DNA of 5,506 bases from a bacterium (GTDB lineage: Bacteria > Krumholzibacteriota > Krumholzibacteria > LZORAL124-64-63): contig JAASSM010000161.1 in NCBI GenBank assembly GCA_021767885.1, forward strand, positions 1 to 5,506, written 5' to 3'. The notes beneath the pieces were generated by a model that was not told where the DNA came from, searched no databases, and saw only the letters and a list, made by a program, of their open reading frames with translations. This document shows positions 1-5,506 of the stretch, piece after piece. Position numbers and translations under genes: made by a program. How positions within the stretch are numbered: position 1 is the first letter of the stretch; every line of letters begins with the position of its first letter.

Positions 1-332
1 GGCTCCAGGGCATCGATCCGGGCGAGATCCTCGATGAGCGGCTGGCCGGAATTGGGTGGGCCGTCGTCCACGAAGACCACCTCGCCACCGAAGGCCTCCA
101 CCTCCAGGGGGCCGTAGAGGAAGCCGAGGTAGCAGTCGTTGCGGAACCGGCGCTGCATGCGGAGCTGGCCCTCGATGACGTTCTCCGCTCGCGAGAAGTA
201 CTCCGGGATGGAGAGCCCCACCTCACGGGCGCCGGTCAGGGTGGTGGCCAGGAACTGGGGCACGCGGTCGGGTTCGCGGTGCGCCATGGTGGCGAACACC
301 CGCTCCCGGCTGGTCATCGTCGCGTCGCTCAT
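1..332 (-). CDS. UroD-family corrinoid/thiol methyltransferase (MtaA/MtbA-like), C-terminus beyond window
   Basis: Only the first 110 codons are present; the gene runs off the left edge. The N-terminus contains SRERVFATMAHREPDRVPQF (residues 8-27), the typical opening of the uroporphyrinogen-decarboxylase fold as used by MtaA/MtbA-type methyltransferases, followed by a GFLYGPLEVEAFGGEV segment around residues 79-94. Family members move a methyl group between a corrinoid protein and an acceptor such as coenzyme M or a pterin, in the cytoplasm. The true haem-pathway HemE is less likely because the gene sits directly behind a corrinoid-protein gene. The start at 332 is chosen because GGAGG (338-342) lies 5 nt upstream; the internal ATG at 317 has no ribosome binding site. 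Its ATG overlaps the stop of the upstream gene (ATGA), implying translational coupling. The zinc-binding His/Cys motif that would separate a methyltransferase from a decarboxylase is outside the window, so substrate and acceptor are unknown. Confidence 0.85.
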   Translation of the reverse strand, partial: MSDATMTSRERVFATMAHREPDRVPQFLATTLTGAREVGLSIPEYFSRAENVIEGQLRMQRRFRNDCYLGFLYGPLEVEAFGGEVVFVDDGPPNSGQPLIEDLARIDALE

Positions 333-988
333 GACCACCTCCGCGCCAGGCCCTGCACGAGTGCGACCGCATCCGCCGCGTCGCGCCCCACGCCGTCGGC
401 GCCCACGAGGCGCCAGAGGTCGCGGTCGAAGGTGAAGGGGGCACCGCCGACGAAGACCTTCACCGGGTGATCGAGCAGCAGGGCGGTCAGGTGCTCCACC
501 TTGAGGGCCGAGGGCAGCATCAGGGTGGAGACCAGCAGGCCGTCGAGATCGTCGCGGCGCACGCTCGCCGCCAGGGACTCGGGCTGCAGGCCGGCGCCGT
601 AGTCGATCACCGGATACCCGGCGACACGCAGGCAGGAGGCCACGATCCGCTTGCCGAGCACATGATGGTCGGCGAGGGTCGCGATGCCGAGCCGGGGGGC
701 ATCGGCGCGGTCCGGCATGCCCGCCGGCAGCATGGCCGCGATCTGCTCCTCGCAGATGCGCCCGCAGAAATAGAGCTGCGCCAGCGACACCGAGCCGTCG
801 GACCAGCCGTCGCCGATGCGGTTGAGGGTGGGGCCGAAGAGGTTCTCCGCACATTCCAGCGGCGACATGGCGGCCAGGGCGCGCTCGTGGATGCGGCCGA
901 CGGCCACGCGATCACTGGCGAGCAGGGCCTCGTGGAGCTCGGTGGCCAGTTCGGTGAGCAGGTCCTGGTCGGAGCACTCTGGCGTCAT
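329..988 (-). CDS. Cobalamin-binding corrinoid protein (MtaC/MtbC-like methyl carrier)
   Basis: A 219-residue protein with the two-part build of methyltransferase corrinoid proteins. Residues 1-88 form a helical cap domain (GPTLNRIGDGWSDGSVSLAQ at 52-71), and residues about 98-219 form a Rossmann-like B12-binding domain. The base-off/His-on cobalamin signature is intact: D107-x-H109-x-x-G112 in TLADHHVLGK, S154-x-L156 in LLVSTLM, and G181-G182 in VFVGGAPF. The closing GADGVGRDAADAV is also typical. His109 should be the lower cobalt ligand. The protein would carry a methyl group on cobalamin between a substrate-specific methyltransferase and the UroD-type partner encoded next. Length fits the usual 210-230 residues. 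ATG at 988 is preferred over GTG at 997 because GAAGGG (997-1002) lies 8 nt upstream of the ATG but would overlap the GTG. It is the first gene of its unit and overlaps the methyltransferase start by 4 nt. The methylated substrate cannot be read from the sequence. Confidence 0.92.
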   Translation of the reverse strand: MTPECSDQDLLTELATELHEALLASDRVAVGRIHERALAAMSPLECAENLFGPTLNRIGDGWSDGSVSLAQLYFCGRICEEQIAAMLPAGMPDRADAPRLGIATLADHHVLGKRIVASCLRVAGYPVIDYGAGLQPESLAASVRRDDLDGLLVSTLMLPSALKVEHLTALLLDHPVKVFVGGAPFTFDRDLWRLVGADGVGRDAADAVALVQGLARRWS

Positions 989-1013
989 GCGCAGCACCCT
1001 TCGCCGGGGGAGT

Positions 1014-1061
1014 CCGGATGCGGATCCGGCCGCCTGGTCCCCGGCCGCCGGGGCCGGATCC
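1014..1061 (-). promoter_or_regulatory. Leader of corrinoid operon with mutually exclusive hairpins
   Basis: In the minus-strand transcript, 26-73 nt before the corrinoid start codon, the arm at 1022-1031 (GGATCCGGCC on the plus strand) can pair perfectly with 1052-1061 (GGCCGGATCC), giving a 10-bp stem over a 20-nt loop. Part of the same arm (1024-1029) can pair instead with 1014-1019 (CCGGAT), giving a tight 6-bp stem with a 4-nt loop. A third stem, 1039-1044 with 1048-1053, shares two bases with the long stem. Overlapping alternatives of this kind resemble attenuator or riboswitch leaders, but palindromes are cheap at this GC content. No B12-box-like sequence was seen, so this is not called a cobalamin riboswitch. 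The structure is visible; regulation is inferred. Confidence 0.35.
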
Positions 1062-1083
1062 TGGCAGACGGGACCCGTTCTGG

Positions 1084-1112
1084 ATATTGACCGGTCGGCA
1101 CCGAAAACGCAA
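1084..1112 (-). promoter_or_regulatory. Weak sigma-70-like promoter candidate for the corrinoid operon
   Basis: On the minus strand TTGCGT (1107-1112) and CAATAT (1084-1089) are separated by 17 nt. Each box matches only 3 of 6 consensus bases, but this is the least GC-rich patch between the peptidase stop and the corrinoid start. It lies directly after the terminator of the preceding gene, where a new promoter is expected. The -35 box overlaps the terminator's T-run. A transcript from here would include the hairpin leader at 1014-1061. Confidence 0.25.
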
Positions 1113-1139
1113 GCGGGCCGCCGTGGATCCGGCGGCCCG
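1104..1139 (-). terminator. Intrinsic terminator of the M3 peptidase gene
   Basis: A perfect 10-bp GC stem (1114-1123 CGGGCCGCCG with 1130-1139 CGGCGGCCCG) closes a 6-nt loop (1124-1129). Read on the minus strand it begins 27 nt past the peptidase stop codon and is followed by CTTGCGTTTT, a short interrupted T-run. The plus-strand side has no T-run, so the terminator acts leftward. It suggests that the peptidase and the corrinoid/UroD pair are separate transcription units although they share a strand. Confidence 0.65.
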
Positions 1140-1165
1140 TTCCGGCCACAGGGCCAGGTGACGGC

Positions 1166-3382
1166 TCAGAACTCGCCGGCGTCGTCCAGGAGCCCCCGGT
1201 TGCGCAGCAGCGCCCCGGTGTCGGGCTCCCGGCCGCGGAACGCGACGTAAGCCTCCATGGCGGGCCGGGTGTTGCCCGCGGCGAACACGTACTCGTGCAG
1301 CCGGCGCGCCAGCTCGTCGTCGAAGACATCGCCGGCCTCCTCGAAGGCCGCGAACCCGTCGTTGTCCAGCACCCCGGCCCACAGGTAGGTGTAATAGCCG
1401 CCGGCGTAGAACTCGCTGCCGAAGCTGTGGCGGAAGTGCGGCGAGCGGTGTCGCATCTCGATGGCCGTCGGCCGGCCGGCCTGGGCCAGGACGCCATCCT
1501 CGAAGGCATCGATGTCCAGGTCGGTGATGGCCTCGGGGTCCTCCAGCCGGTGGTAGGCCAGATCCACGAACGCCGACGCGATGTACTCCACGTTGTCGAA
1601 GCCCGACCGGGCGTTGGCCGCCGCCAGGACCCGTTCCAGCAGCGCCGCGGGCATGGGCTCGCCCGTCTCGTGGTGCCGGGCGAACTCGCGGATCACCGTC
1701 GGCTGGCGCATCCAGTGCTCCATGACCTGGGCGGGGAATTCCACGAAATCGTAGTCCACCGCCGTGCCGGAGATCGAGGGATAGGTCACGTCGGAGAGCA
1801 GCCCGTGCAGACCGTGGCCGAACTCGTGGAAGATGACCTCGGCCTCGCGCAGGGTGACCAGCGCGGGCTGGCCCGGCGCCGGCTTGTTGTAGTTGCAGTT
1901 GTTGAGCACCAGGGGCGTCACCGCACCGTCCAGCCGGTGCTGGACCCGCAGCGAGCCCATCCACGCACCGGACCGCTTGCCGGGCCGGGCGAAGTAGTCG
2001 CCGTAGAACAGCGCACGGTGCTCCCCCTCCGGGCCGAGCATCTCCCAGACCCGCACGTCCGGGTGATAGACGGGGATGTCGTCCCGCTCGCGGAAGCTCA
2101 CGCCGAACAGGCGCTCGGCCACGGCGAACTGGGCGGCGAGGATGTTGTCCAGGGCGAGGTACGGCTTGACCGCATCCTCGTCCACGGCATGGAACCGGGC
2201 CCGGGCCTTCTCGGCGTAGTACCACCAGTCCCAGGGCTGCAGGTCGTGGTCGGCACCCTCCGCGGCCATGACCTGACGGATCTCCGCGGCCTCGGCGCCC
2301 GCCTTGGCCACGGCCCCGCGCCAGACCTCGTCCAGGAGCTGCTTCGCCCGCTCCGGCGTGCCGGCCATGGTGTCGGCGGTCCGGTAGGCGGCCCAGTTCG
2401 CGAAGCCCAGCAGGCGCGCCTTCTCCAGGCGCAGGGCGAGGATCCGGCGGATCAGCCCGGCGTTGTCGTACTCGCCGCCGGCGCCGCGGTCGGTCCAGGC
2501 GCGGAAGAGCCGTTCCCGCAGGTCGCGGTGCGGCGAGAAGCTCATGAACGGCTCGAAGGACGACCGCGCCAGGGTGATCACGTACTGGCCCTCCAGCCCC
2601 CGGTCGCTGGCCGCCTGCGCCGCCGCGCTCAGCGCGAAGTCGGGCAGACCAGCGCGGTCCTCGGGTGTCTCCAGCACCAGGGCGAAGGACTCGGCGTGTC
2701 GCTGCACGTTCTGGCCGAACGTGGTCTGGAGCGTGGCCAGCTCCTCGTTGATGGTCGCCAGACGCTCGCGGTCTGCGCCCGCGAGCTGGGCGCCCGCGCG
2801 CACGAAGCGGGTATGCGTGCGGTCGAGCACGCGCGCCTGCTGGGCGGTCAACCCGAGCTGATCGCGCTGCTCGTGCAGCGCGGCGATGCGCGCGAAGAGC
2901 TCGCGGTCGAGCATGATGGCGTCGCCGTGCGCGGCGAGTCGCGGGGACATCTCACGCTGGATGGCGCGGAAATCGTCGTCGGTGGCCGACGCGGTGAAGA
3001 CGCTGAACGTGCGCTGCACGCGATCGAGATCCCCGCCGGCCCGCTCGAGCGCCACGATGGTGTTGGCGAAGCTCGGCGGGGCCGGATCGGCCGTGATGGC
3101 ATCGATCTCGGCCCGGTGCACCGCCATGGCGTGATCGAAGGCGGGCGGGAAGTGCTCCGAGGCGATGCGATCGAAGGGCGGCGTGGCGAAGGGCGTGGTC
3201 CAGTCCTCGAAGAGCGGGTTGCCGACCACGGCCGCCGCCGTCTCCAGCTCCGCGGGCGTGCGCGAGAGCGGGGACTGGGCCGGGATCGCGACGGGCCACA
3301 CCAGCCCGGGTGCGAGGAGCAGGGCCGCCAGGGCGGCCACGGGAGCGCGCCGACCGCGGCGGCGCGGGACGGTGGTCTGCAT
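1166..3382 (-). CDS. dcp: Exported M3-family zinc metallopeptidase, peptidyl-dipeptidase Dcp type
   Basis: A complete 738-residue protein. Residues 1-12 are basic (MQTTVPRRRGRR), a hydrophobic stretch covers about 13-35, and there is a plausible cleavage after IPA (35/36); no lipobox Cys follows. The mature part opens with NPLFEDWTTPFATPPFDRI (55-73), close to the start of Dcp-type enzymes. The zinc site is complete: HEFGH with His519, catalytic Glu520 and His523, and third ligand Glu548 in DFVEFPAQVMEHW. The substrate-side loop HSFGSEFYAGGYYTYLW (652-668) supplies the conserved Tyr cluster, and the C-terminus (LLRNRGLL) is intact. The family cleaves dipeptides from peptide C-termini. E. coli Dcp is usually placed in the cytoplasm; here the signal peptide points to the periplasm. 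The start is supported by AGGAGG (3392-3397) 9 nt upstream. It is transcribed away from the lipoprotein gene and ends at its own terminator. Oligopeptidase A is the alternative name within M3; the N-terminus favours Dcp. Confidence 0.95.
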   Translation of the reverse strand: MQTTVPRRRGRRAPVAALAALLLAPGLVWPVAIPAQSPLSRTPAELETAAAVVGNPLFEDWTTPFATPPFDRIASEHFPPAFDHAMAVHRAEIDAITADPAPPSFANTIVALERAGGDLDRVQRTFSVFTASATDDDFRAIQREMSPRLAAHGDAIMLDRELFARIAALHEQRDQLGLTAQQARVLDRTHTRFVRAGAQLAGADRERLATINEELATLQTTFGQNVQRHAESFALVLETPEDRAGLPDFALSAAAQAASDRGLEGQYVITLARSSFEPFMSFSPHRDLRERLFRAWTDRGAGGEYDNAGLIRRILALRLEKARLLGFANWAAYRTADTMAGTPERAKQLLDEVWRGAVAKAGAEAAEIRQVMAAEGADHDLQPWDWWYYAEKARARFHAVDEDAVKPYLALDNILAAQFAVAERLFGVSFRERDDIPVYHPDVRVWEMLGPEGEHRALFYGDYFARPGKRSGAWMGSLRVQHRLDGAVTPLVLNNCNYNKPAPGQPALVTLREAEVIFHEFGHGLHGLLSDVTYPSISGTAVDYDFVEFPAQVMEHWMRQPTVIREFARHHETGEPMPAALLERVLAAANARSGFDNVEYIASAFVDLAYHRLEDPEAITDLDIDAFEDGVLAQAGRPTAIEMRHRSPHFRHSFGSEFYAGGYYTYLWAGVLDNDGFAAFEEAGDVFDDELARRLHEYVFAAGNTRPAMEAYVAFRGREPDTGALLRNRGLLDDAGEF

Positions 3383-3689
3383 GGAACTGATCCTCCTCGT
3401 GGTCGCGGCTCGGCCCGTCAGCAGGCCGCGCCGTTGATCGGCCGGGCGGTGGCGCCTGGGCGCCCTCGCGCGTGAGGAAGCGACAATCTACGACGTTTTT
3501 CTGGCCGAGCATGCCGGATCGCTCGGTCTCCGCTTCGGACGCACCCGGATGGTCCCCGCGGGCGAGGATTCTGATATTGCAGGATCACGCCAGCCGCTCC
3601 AGAATCGCGGGCACATCCCGGGGATCCGGACCCTCCGTCGCATCCGGATCCCATCGCGGTCCCTGCGACGCCACCGGAGGAGAGCCCTC
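3383..3689. other. Divergent intergenic region between peptidase and lipoprotein genes
   Basis: This 307-base gap has no convincing gene; open frames in it are short and lack family resemblance. It must hold the promoters of both flanking genes. Two less GC-rich patches stand out. The first is 3483-3503; on the minus strand it offers TAGATT (3485-3490), a 4-of-6 match to a -10 box for the peptidase, but with no good -35. The second is 3568-3579 on the plus strand; it contains GATATT (3573-3578), a 4-of-6 match to a -10 box for the lipoprotein, again with no clear -35. Both ribosome binding sites sit at the edges. A perfect hairpin occupies 3621-3652. A small GGCGC/GCGCC stem at 3451-3464 is probably chance. 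Confidence 0.5.
3621..3652 (+). repeat. 10-bp perfect inverted repeat in lipoprotein leader
   Basis: GGGATCCGGA (3621-3630) is the exact reverse complement of TCCGGATCCC (3643-3652), separated by 12 nt. It lies 37 nt before the lipoprotein start codon, so it would form a stem in the 5' untranslated RNA or serve as a dyad operator in DNA. No T-run follows, which argues against a terminator. The core GGATCCGG also occurs in the inverted repeat before the corrinoid gene (1022-1061). Confidence 0.55.
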
Positions 3690-5291
3690 ATGCGCACGCC
3701 AAGCGTCTTGCGACTCCTGCTGATCATGCTCCTGAGCCTCGCCCTGCTCACCGCCTGCTCCGACGACGACGACGGTCCCACCGATCCGGGTGGCGGCGAC
3801 GACGGCCCCATCGAGAACGTGGGCACCATCTCCGGCGTGGTCTCCGACGCCAGTGGCTGGACCGTCGACGCCACGGTGACCGTCGGCTCCCGCAGCGTGG
3901 ACACCAACGAGGACGGGTTCTTCGTGCTGACCCAGATCCCGGTGGGCGAGACGCTGCTCGGCGCGAGCGCGCCGGGCCACGCGTCCACCTATCGCGTGGT
4001 GACCGTCACCGCGGGCAGCACCGTCCACCTGGACGACCTGCAGCTGGCCGCGCTCGAGACCGCGATCCTCGACGCCGGGACCGGCGGCCAGGTGGCCACT
4101 GGCGATGGCGATGGCGCGGTGACCTTCGCCGCTGGCGGCTTCGTGGATGCGGCGGGCGATCCGTACACCGGCGAGGTGACCGTCCAGCTCAATGCCATGC
4201 TGCCCGAGGACTCCGGCTTCTACGGCACCTTCCCCGGCGAGTTCGCCGGCATCCGCGAGGGTGGCGAGGAGGTCCCGTTCGTCTCCTACGGGTTCATGAC
4301 CGTCGAGCTGACGGGCGTGGACAAGTCCCCCGTGAACCTGGCCGATGGGGTGACCGCGGAGCTGAGCCTGACCATCTCCGCCGACAAGGCGGCCACGGCG
4401 CCGGCGACCATCCCCATGTGGTGGTTCGACGAGGCCGCCGGCGTCTGGCGCGAGGAGGGCGCGGCCGTCCTCGAGGGCAACACCTACACGGCCGACGTGG
4501 CCCACTTCACCAGCTGGAACTGGGACCTGCCCATCGAGGACATCTGCAGCATCACCGGCACCGTCGAGGACGAGGCCGGCCAGCCCGTGGCCAACGCCCG
4601 GGTGGTCAGCCGCGGCGTGGACCAGGCCATCATGGACGAGGTCCGCTCCGATGCCGCCGGCAACTTCACCGTCCGTGCCGTGCGCAGCAGCGTCACCGAC
4701 GTCTGGGCCATCAGCGGCAGCCTGAGCAGCGACCCGCAGCGGGTCACCGTGGGCGAGGACTGCCCGGTGACGCTGCCCGATCCCCTGGTGCTCACCGTGC
4801 CCGTCTACTCCATCAGCCTGACCTGGGGTGAGACCCCCAGCGACCTGGACTCCCACCTGCTGGTGCCCATGACCTGGGACGCCGACTACGATTACTACCA
4901 CATCTACTTCTCGAGCATGGGCTCCCTCGGCGAGGATCCCTTCGCCATGCTCGACACCGACGACACCAGCTCCTACGGCCCGGAGATCATCACCGGCAGC
5001 CGCCTCTACGACGGCCGCTTCCAGTACTGGGTCCACAACTGGAGCGGGGACGACAGCGCCGCCATCCAGTCCTCCGGCGCGGTGGTCCAGCTGGAGCTCG
5101 GAGGCCAGCTCTACGCCTACGAGGCCGTGGACGTCAGCCTCGAGGGGGCCGACACCACCGGCTGGTGGCACGTGTTCGACCTGGTGGTCTCCGGCAGCTC
5201 GGTCACCGTCGAGCGCGTGATGGAGTTCCAGCCGGCGTTCGACCACGACGGCATCTACGCCGACAAGGCCCTCGCCACGGCCACCAAGTAG
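3690..5291 (+). CDS. Multidomain surface/envelope lipoprotein with carboxypeptidase-regulatory-like, FAM171/CILP-like and YfaP/DUF2135-like beta domains
   Basis: A complete 533-residue protein. An SPII signal peptide ends in the lipobox L20-T-A-C23, followed by SDDDD and a Gly/Asp-rich linker to about residue 43. Domain 1 (45-119, GTISGVVSDASG...NEDGFFVLTQIPVGE) is a carboxypeptidase-regulatory-like beta sandwich. Domain 2 (about 122-279) resembles the FAM171/CILP or ZU5-like module: GGFVDAAGDPYTGEVTVQL, then PMWWFDEAAGVWREEG and HFTSWNWD. Domain 3 (286-370, SITGTVEDEAGQPVANARV...DAAGNFTV) is a second regulatory-like domain bracketed by Cys286 and Cys358. Domain 4 (371-512) opens with SLTWGETPSDLDSHL and has DTDDTSSYGPEIIT and WWHVFDLVV, as in YfaP/DUF2135-like domains. 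No enzyme motif is seen; a structural or ligand-binding envelope role is inferred. ATG at 3690 is chosen over an in-frame start 47 codons upstream because it has GGAGG (3676-3680) 9 nt before it and puts the signal peptide first. It is divergent from the peptidase gene and probably monocistronic, given the hairpins behind it. Confidence 0.9.
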   Translation: MRTPSVLRLLLIMLLSLALLTACSDDDDGPTDPGGGDDGPIENVGTISGVVSDASGWTVDATVTVGSRSVDTNEDGFFVLTQIPVGETLLGASAPGHASTYRVVTVTAGSTVHLDDLQLAALETAILDAGTGGQVATGDGDGAVTFAAGGFVDAAGDPYTGEVTVQLNAMLPEDSGFYGTFPGEFAGIREGGEEVPFVSYGFMTVELTGVDKSPVNLADGVTAELSLTISADKAATAPATIPMWWFDEAAGVWREEGAAVLEGNTYTADVAHFTSWNWDLPIEDICSITGTVEDEAGQPVANARVVSRGVDQAIMDEVRSDAAGNFTVRAVRSSVTDVWAISGSLSSDPQRVTVGEDCPVTLPDPLVLTVPVYSISLTWGETPSDLDSHLLVPMTWDADYDYYHIYFSSMGSLGEDPFAMLDTDDTSSYGPEIITGSRLYDGRFQYWVHNWSGDDSAAIQSSGAVVQLELGGQLYAYEAVDVSLEGADTTGWWHVFDLVVSGSSVTVERVMEFQPAFDHDGIYADKALATATK

Positions 5292-5297
5292 CCCGTA

Positions 5298-5316
5298 CCG
5301 GCCGCCTGGCGGCCGG
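5298..5316 (+). repeat. GC hairpin just after lipoprotein stop
   Basis: CCGGCCGCC and GGCGGCCGG are exact reverse complements around a single T, so the folded form is an 8-bp stem with a CTG loop. It starts 7 nt past the stop codon. No T-run follows, so it is more likely a 3'-end stabilising stem, or half of a two-hairpin terminator, than a classical terminator alone. Confidence 0.5.
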
Positions 5317-5332
5317 CCCCACGCGCGCCCGC

Positions 5333-5367
5333 GACCCGCCCGTCGGCCCCCTGCCGGCGGGCGGGTC
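5333..5367 (+). terminator. Long GC stem-loop, probable terminator of lipoprotein gene
   Basis: GACCCGCCCGTCGGC (5333-5347) pairs with GCCGGCGGGCGGGTC (5353-5367) over a 5-nt CCCCT loop. All 15 positions pair, one as G-U in the plus-strand RNA. It lies 42 nt past the lipoprotein stop and before the next gene's leader. The following bases (CGTCTCTG) are only weakly T-rich, so termination efficiency is uncertain. The wobble pair would be an A-C mismatch in minus-strand RNA, which favours a plus-strand role. Confidence 0.6.
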
Positions 5368-5458
5368 CGTCTCTGCGACGGCCGCCGTGAGCCCTGGCGT
5401 GGCCGGTCGCGGATCCGTATCGTCACCACGGCCGCTCACCGACGAGAGGAACCGATCC

Positions 5459-5506
5459 ATGTTCCAGCGGACCCTGCTCGCCGCGGTCTTGCTCTGCCTG
5501 GCGACC
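5459..5506 (+). CDS. Start of an exported protein gene (signal peptide only), continues beyond window
   Basis: Sixteen codons are present, MFQRTLLAAVLLCLAT: one basic residue, then an unbroken hydrophobic run typical of a signal peptide core. Cys13 lies within the hydrophobic run and is not yet in a recognisable lipobox, so SPI versus SPII export cannot be decided. The start is supported by AGAGGA (5445-5450) 8 nt upstream. It is separated from the lipoprotein gene by two hairpins, so it probably has its own promoter, although none is clear. The product cannot be named from this fragment. Confidence 0.7.
   Translation, partial: MFQRTLLAAVLLCLAT

Noticed and set aside
998..1165. Cobalamin riboswitch before the corrinoid gene
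   Set aside because: The gap is only 168 nt, partly occupied by the peptidase terminator, and I could not find a B12-box-like conserved sequence on the minus strand.
912..2225. 437-codon minus-strand frame overlapping peptidase and corrinoid genes
   Set aside because: It is a frame-shifted, Arg/Pro/Gly-rich reading of the peptidase gene that spans the terminator and leader; no start signal or motif.
3352..3382. Tat (twin-arginine) signal in the peptidase N-terminus
   Set aside because: Arg pairs are present, but the residues after them (APVAAL) do not fit the Tat consensus, and the enzyme needs only zinc, so Sec export is the simpler reading.
1295..3475. 726-codon plus-strand open frame opposite the peptidase
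   Set aside because: It is an antisense shadow of a clear M3 peptidase gene; the translation is Arg/Gly/Val-rich with no family motif, as expected from GC-rich third positions read on the other strand.
3549..3689. 47-codon N-terminal extension of the lipoprotein
   Set aside because: It would place Arg-rich residues before the signal peptide, includes the hairpin at 3621-3652, and has no ribosome binding site; the 3690 ATG has one.
3585..5429. 614-codon minus-strand open frame opposite the lipoprotein gene
   Set aside because: The Gly/Val/His/Ala-rich low-complexity translation mirrors the lipoprotein codons and crosses both terminal hairpins; no domain is recognisable.
1..5506. CRISPR array, insertion sequence, prophage, tRNA/rRNA or defence island
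   Set aside because: No regularly spaced direct repeats, transposase or phage motifs, or RNA gene signatures were seen on either strand.

Overview
The window is very GC-rich, roughly 70 % by eye, and reads as a chromosome segment from a free-living Gram-negative-type bacterium. Two genes encode exported proteins, one an SPII lipoprotein, and codons end strongly in G or C. The lineage cannot be fixed from this sequence. The mix of a corrinoid/UroD methyl-transfer pair, a secreted M3 peptidase and a large carboxypeptidase-regulatory-like lipoprotein would suit a high-GC member of the FCB-related phyla (Krumholzibacteriota, Eisenbacteria or Gemmatimonadota type), but that is inference.

Layout, left to right. 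(1) 1-988, minus strand: a two-gene unit. A cobalamin-binding corrinoid protein is translated first, and its stop codon overlaps the start of a UroD-family methyltransferase that runs off the left edge. (2) 989-1165: leader of that unit, with competing hairpins, a weak promoter candidate and the intrinsic terminator of the gene behind it. (3) 1166-3382, minus strand: a complete exported M3 zinc metallopeptidase of the Dcp type. (4) 3383-3689: a 307-base divergent intergenic region serving the peptidase leftward and the lipoprotein rightward, with two AT-richer patches and a perfect 10-bp hairpin. (5) 3690-5291, plus strand: a 533-residue multidomain lipoprotein. (6) 5292-5458: two strong GC hairpins that probably end the lipoprotein transcript, then the leader of a further gene. 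(7) 5459-5506: the first 16 codons of that gene, which look like a signal peptide.

Functionally the window holds three unrelated transcription units. The corrinoid protein and the UroD-type protein should act together: the corrinoid cofactor carries a methyl group and the UroD-fold enzyme moves it to or from a thiol or pterin acceptor. The substrate-specific methyltransferase is not visible. The peptidase probably trims peptides to dipeptides outside the cytoplasm. The lipoprotein is probably an envelope or surface protein made of beta domains. I see no CRISPR array, phage, transposon, toxin-antitoxin or defence locus. The parts most worth a second look are the alternative-fold leader in front of the corrinoid operon, the clustering of GGATCC-centred inverted repeats in the intergenic gaps, and the CSDDDD lipoprotein export-like signal.
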